Assembly (NCBI RefSeq): GCF_921293095.1
Contig: NC_060247.1
Span: 48,209,111-48,273,110 of the forward strand
From: Ischnura elegans
Taxonomy: Eukaryota > Arthropoda > Insecta > Odonata > Coenagrionidae
Length of the DNA: 64,000 bases
Direction: 5' to 3'
Positions 59,561-64,000 of this stretch are shown in pieces. The notes below the pieces were generated by a model that did no database searches, was not told where the DNA came from, and saw only the letters and a program-made list of their open reading frames with translations. Each line of letters opens with the position of its first letter. The first letter of the stretch is position 1. The translations under genes were made by a program, and so were the position numbers.

Positions 59561-61794
59561 TTCAGCGGGGTTGAAATAGATGAATGAGGTTGGATGTCCA
59601 AGTGTTTTACAAAATGCCTCTCGAACTGCGAATTTATGGAATTTAGCGTATTATAGCGAGATCCTAAAAGCCTATCACGATAAAATCACTTTTAAATGGA
59701 TTTTGCTAAGTAGAAGTGCAATGGAAGTTATCCACTAAAGTATATTCCCCGAGCCAAAACCTATTACCCACAATACGTGTTCGCAGATTATTTTTTCGTC
59801 AGCGTCCAGCAAGTTTGCCTAAGTCATGTTGGCGTCTTTAAATTGAAAGAAAAATCCTAAATTTTCTCGCTAAGCAATTGCATCAGTGACTCATAGAGGT
59901 TCTTAAATTCCAGTGAGTGGGTTTGAGTCCTGTGTCGATCTTTATAAGGTCATCACCAAGAGCCCGCGCTATGTATTGTTTTAAGATAGCATTATTACTT
60001 CCAGCAGGGGCTGTAACATTAGAATTGCGATGCATAATCCAGTTCTTCTCTCCTTGAGTGCAATTTTATCAGATGATAAGTTCACATTACAAAACATTCT
60101 GTGTGGATTACAACAACACAGTTATAATATTCGACGTTTATTATGGAAAAACATAAAATTTAATAATTTGGGAGATTTATTTCCTATATTTTATTTTAAG
60201 ATCTGCGGTCCTTGATAGAGAATTTTCGTAAATTTTATCGTGATTTTTTACAGTCTATCTGTAGGAGTCTTTGCCAGCCATTTATTGGTACTTGAATATT
60301 TTACTAATAAGAGAGGAAAACCTTTTCTTAGTTACCGCTCATAAATTGTACGAATGCATACCCGGTTATATCGTCCATTTAGTCTAACGGCCTCTTCTCT
60401 TATCAGCGACTTGAAGTTATCAAAATTTTTTGCCTCATTTTTATTGCTTAAGTATGCATAAATTTCTTGTATACCCATTATGGAGGTTTGTTTCCGTTAT
60501 TTGTGCTCCAATGTAAACGGGCCCAATTAAATGTTCCTCGCGAGCAGCAATATTAATATTTATTTTTCTTTTTCGCATGATTTATCGAATGCTACTTTGA
60601 ATCTTTCGTTCGCACTCATTCCCATTCCGTTTCTTGTGCTATGTTAATTCTCTGGCTTCTAACTTTACCTTTTCCGTAACATATTAATGTGTAATCTATA
60701 CACTCCAGTCGTTAATCCACTAGTTGTGCGTGTAGTCTAAAATTAAGTCTTTATCTAATTAAATCCATCATTTATCATAATCCGTCGGTCAATATTTTTC
60801 TCTCTATGAAAATGCTTGACGAAAATAATTACTTAGGATTATTACAGCTTTTATTCAATGTGTGAATATTGCTCTTTGAATTACGGATATAAATGACGTA
60901 CGTAGGTACGGTTCATCGCCGAATTACTTGATTGGTCAGTATTGGCTACAAAATTGATCAGAAAAGAGATTTGCGGGTGCCATTTTAACAAATGGACATA
61001 AATGGGATATCATAGGAAAAAATGGCGGAATAATTCATGTGATTGAGTAGAATTAGGTAAAGTCACCCATAAAAAGAATGGAAAGAGATACTTATAACCT
61101 TAGGAACTATTCCCTAAAAGGTTTGGTGAAAGTGTTATGGTCATAGTTGTTTGCTATCCTTCTCATTTCTTTCAAATACTGCAACTTATTTTTTATAAGT
61201 CTTATTATTTTGATTCGTATCCGATTTTCTTTCGTATATCAACAGATTAAAAAAAACATGTATCTGGTTACTTTTTGGACGAAGCAATCTCGGCATAAAG
61301 GGTAAATGTGAACGTTCTATTGTGGGGAAATTTATTTTGCAATTAATGCCTGCTTAAAGTTTATTTAATTATTTTATACTTATTTCTATTGTTAGATATT
61401 ATATAAAATCCGTGAATGAGGTGCCTACTAACATAAAGGAAAAGAAAGGAAACAAAAATTACACCTATACGGGTTACCACTCTATTAAAAATGATATTTT
61501 AACAAAATATCCCAAAATTCTTAATTTCAAATTCTCCCTAAAGACCCACGATGAAATCAACGAAGAATGGAGAAAAACATATTCTTAAAAAATTGAATAT
61601 TTTCTGGGAAAATCTTGAAAATTTTTTCAGTTAAGTCATTCATTTAGTCATTTTTTCCTCTGTACGCGTAGGATTCCTTCAAAATGTCCGTTTTCTGCTT
61701 TTTGCATTTTTGATCGTTCCTTCTTATGTGGCTTGCATGAGAATAAAATGTTGAATTGTTGGCAAGAAGTAGACAGAGAAGCTAATTCGAAAAG
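59561..61794. other. Intergenic, no gene seen
   Basis: AT-rich with chance ORFs of up to 61 codons. Ends at the 3' tail of the LINE. Confidence 0.35.
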
Positions 61795-61818
61795 TATCAT
61801 CATCATTAGTCAACAATC

Positions 61819-63354
61819 CTAAGATTGGTTTGACGCAGCTCTCCATTTCTCTCTCCTATCCGCTAATCTCTTCATAGCTACATATTTATTCTCTTTTACA
61901 TCCTTTATAACCTGTCCGATATAACTCATTCGGGGCCGTCCCTTGCCCTTTTTCCCTTCCACTTGTCCTTCAACGATTGTCTTCATCAGACCATCGTGCC
62001 TCAAAATGTGGCCAACTAAGTTGTCCCTTCTTCTGCTTAATGTTTCTAGGAGGCTTCTCTTTTCTCCTACTCTCCTTAGCACTTCATGGTTACTCACACG
62101 GTCAATCCATTTTATCTTCATCATTCTTCGGTAGCACCACATTTCGAATGCTTCCACTCTTGACTTCTCTGCTGCTGTCAACGTCCAAGCCTCGCTTCCA
62201 TAGAGAAACATACTCCATATGTAGCATCTGATGAATTGTTTCCTTACTTCTATGCTGGTATTTTCAGCTGTAAGAAGATTCTTCTTTTTGTAGAAAGCCC
62301 TCTTCGCCTGCGCTATTCTACTGTGTATTTCTTTCTTGCTCCGTCCATCGCAGGTAATTCGGCTTCCCAGGTAAGAGAACTCGTTCACATCTTGAAGCTT
62401 ATGCTTTCCTAGGTTGATGTTTGTTTTAGCCTCCTCTCTTTTACTGCAAACTAATATCTTAGTCTTCTTTTTGTTGATTTTCAGCTGATATCTGGCCATT
62501 GTCCTTTCCATGTTTGTCAACGTCTTCTTCAAATCCTTCTCTGTCTCGGCTATGACTGCTATGTCGTCAGCAAATCGCAGTATACTAATTTTTTCTCCGT
62601 GGATATTGACACCCGAAGCTTTCTGCTTGATTTCGTTGATGCCTTTCTCTATGTAAACATTAAAAATTAATGGGGAAAGCGCACAACCTTGTCTCACCCC
62701 TTTTCTTATTCTTGCTTCTGCACGGTTTGGTCCACATTTGATCACAGCTACTTGGTTTTTATACAAACTATGAATAATTCTACGATCATTGTAGAGTACG
62801 CCGATTTCTTTCAAAATTCTAAGGATTGAATTCCATTCCACGTTATCAAAGGCCTTCTCTAAATCGACAAATGCTATGAAGGTTGGTTTGTTTTTCTCCA
62901 TTCTCTTCTCTATGATCATCCTAAGAGCCAAAATTGCTTCCCTTGTGCCCCTGCTTTTCCTGAATCCGAATTGGTCCTCATCCAGGAATTCTTCTGCTCT
63001 TCGTTCAATTCTCCTGTAAATGATTCTTGTCAGAATCTTCGACGCATGTGTCGTCAGGCTTATGGTCCTAAATTCTTCGCACTTCTCAGCTCTCTCCTTT
63101 TTGGGTATGGGAATGATGATGTTCTTCTCGAAGTCACTAGGTAAATCTCCTGTTGAGTACATATCGCAGATAGTTTTATACAGTTGAGTTAAGACCTTTT
63201 CTCCTGCATTTTTTATTAACTCTGCTGGAATGTCATCTATTCCTGGGGCCTTATTCTTTCGCAGGTCTCTTACTGCAGCGTCGAATTCCGATCTTAAGAT
63301 GCTTGCTCCAATGTCATCCTTTTCAACTTCACTTTCCTCTACGAGAACTTTCGG
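61819..63354 (-). pseudogene. LINE reverse transcriptase frame
   Basis: After the frameshift the frame opens at about 63354 (VLVEESEVEKDDIG...). It runs through KAPGIDDIPAELI, SLTTHASKILTRII, FVDLEKAFDNVEW (motif A), RQGCALSPLIFNVYIE (motif B), RFADDIAV (catalytic FADD) and YLGSRIT to a stop (TAG) at 61821-61819. All catalytic motifs are present and there is no other stop over about 510 codons, so this copy is young. It needs the upstream frame to make a full protein. Confidence 0.85.
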
Positions 63355-64000
63355 CTAAGTTTGCTCCCGTTGTATAATTTCTCCAGGTATTCCTTCCATC
63401 TCTCGGCTTTGTCTTCGTTTTCAATTAGAATGTTTCCATTCCTGTCCCTTATGCTATTACATTTTGCGTTTCGTTCCTTGAAATGGTTCCTCACTATTCT
63501 ATAGGCCGCTTCCACTTTCCCTTTTACGAGGTTATTTTGTACGTCCTCACACATGTTCCTCATCCACGCTTCTCTGGCTTTCCTCGCTTGGCGGCAAATC
63601 TCGTTCCTTATTCTCTTGTAGCAAGCCTGTCCTTCCTCAGTATTCGTATTCTTATACTTTCTCCTTTCTTCAATGAGGTCTAGGATTTCATCCGTGATCC
63701 ATGGCTTTTTCTTAACACATTTTCTTATCCCTAGAACTTCTCTAGCGGCCTCCTGAAGTCCACTTCTTAAGGTAGTCCAGTTATTCTCAACTGAGTTTTC
63801 AGACTGATCTAGTCCTATCTTGCGCTCCACTACTTCTTGAAAGGCCTGTTGATTTTTTGGCTCCTTAAGTTTCTCTAAATGCCAGGTGTTCTTTGCTGAT
63901 TTCTTCAATTTCTTGAATTTCAGATGGCATTTCATCATCACTAGATTATGATCACTGTCGATATCTGCCCCCGGGTAGCTTTTACAGTCCTTTATCTGGT
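63339..64000 (-). pseudogene. LINE endonuclease end and linker frame
   Basis: Open from the window edge. It begins with DCKSYPGADIDSDHNLVMMK, where SDHNLV is the last catalytic motif of AP-endonuclease-like (EEP) domains. A Lys/Glu-rich linker (KKPWITDEILDLIEERRKYK, ERWKEYLEKLYNG) follows. It shifts out of frame near 63355 and stops at 63339. Confidence 0.8.

Larger units (their letters stand above)
61797..64000 (-). mobile_element. RTE-like non-LTR retrotransposon, 3' part
   Basis: The minus strand has an endonuclease C-terminus, a linker, a reverse transcriptase and a C-terminal tail, then a very short 3' region ending in a (GAT)n tract (about 61795-61807). One long EN-RT frame, a tiny 3' UTR and a simple-repeat tail fit the RTE clade. 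The C-terminal FEMWCYRRMMKIKW and VLRRVGEKRSLL blocks also match RTE/BovB. The 5' end lies beyond the window. A single frameshift near 63355 breaks the frame. Confidence 0.85.

Noticed and set aside
61943-62231. Plus-strand ORFs over the LINE
   Set aside because: Antisense shadows of the reverse transcriptase frame.

Overview
The window is eukaryotic nuclear DNA, almost certainly from an arthropod and most like a large, transposon-rich insect genome. The reasons are spliced genes with GT-AG introns and long AT-rich gaps, an insect-type (Ptp-ER/PTPRR-like) receptor phosphatase, Penelope-like elements with a GIY-YIG domain, an RTE-type LINE, piggyBac, and many hAT-type short elements with intact 8-bp target duplications. 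The species cannot be told from the sequence. No bacterial features, CRISPR arrays or rRNA/tRNA genes are visible.

Three host genes can be supported. (1) The first coding exon of a BTBD9-like BTB gene lies on the minus strand at 9690-9934; the rest of the gene runs off the left edge or is not recognisable. (2) A complete seven-exon plus-strand gene (CDS 16753-41294) encodes a 668-residue receptor-type KIM-family protein tyrosine phosphatase. It has a possible signal peptide, a low-complexity ectodomain, one membrane span, a kinase interaction motif and an intact PTP domain. All splice phases agree. (3) A complete minus-strand ropporin-1-like (radial spoke/RIIa) gene has coding exons 46987-47238, 46741-46908 and 44274-44540, giving 228 residues. 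It probably has a 5' UTR intron, and a perfect RFX X-box lies at 47780-47793. Genes 2 and 3 are convergent, tail to tail.

The rest is a transposon landscape. From left to right: a frameshifted transposon-associated ORF (695-1611); a piggyBac-like element bounded by TTAA with an internally deleted transposase (3071-5344); a Penelope-like element broken by a small TTAA element and followed by a hAT-like MITE (5855-7920); two full copies (668 bp each) and two fragments of a family with 4-bp target duplications; several hAT MITEs; a 907-bp hAT element just upstream of the phosphatase; and, inside the 14.6-kb third intron of the phosphatase, two 2.1-kb hAT copies carrying BED-finger remnants, a tRNA-like SINE, a MITE and a 5.5-kb element with 29-bp terminal inverted repeats. 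To the right lie a Tc1/mariner-like element within the ropporin-like gene, Harbinger-like MITEs, a perfect 64-bp palindrome, a 2.36-kb hAT element, a second Penelope-like fragment, a Helitron and a minus-strand RTE-like LINE that runs off the right edge.

No wholly new multi-gene system was found. The observations most worth following are the X-box in front of the ciliary gene, the 5.5-kb TIR element of unknown superfamily, the paired non-autonomous hATs that keep only a BED finger, and the perfect palindrome.
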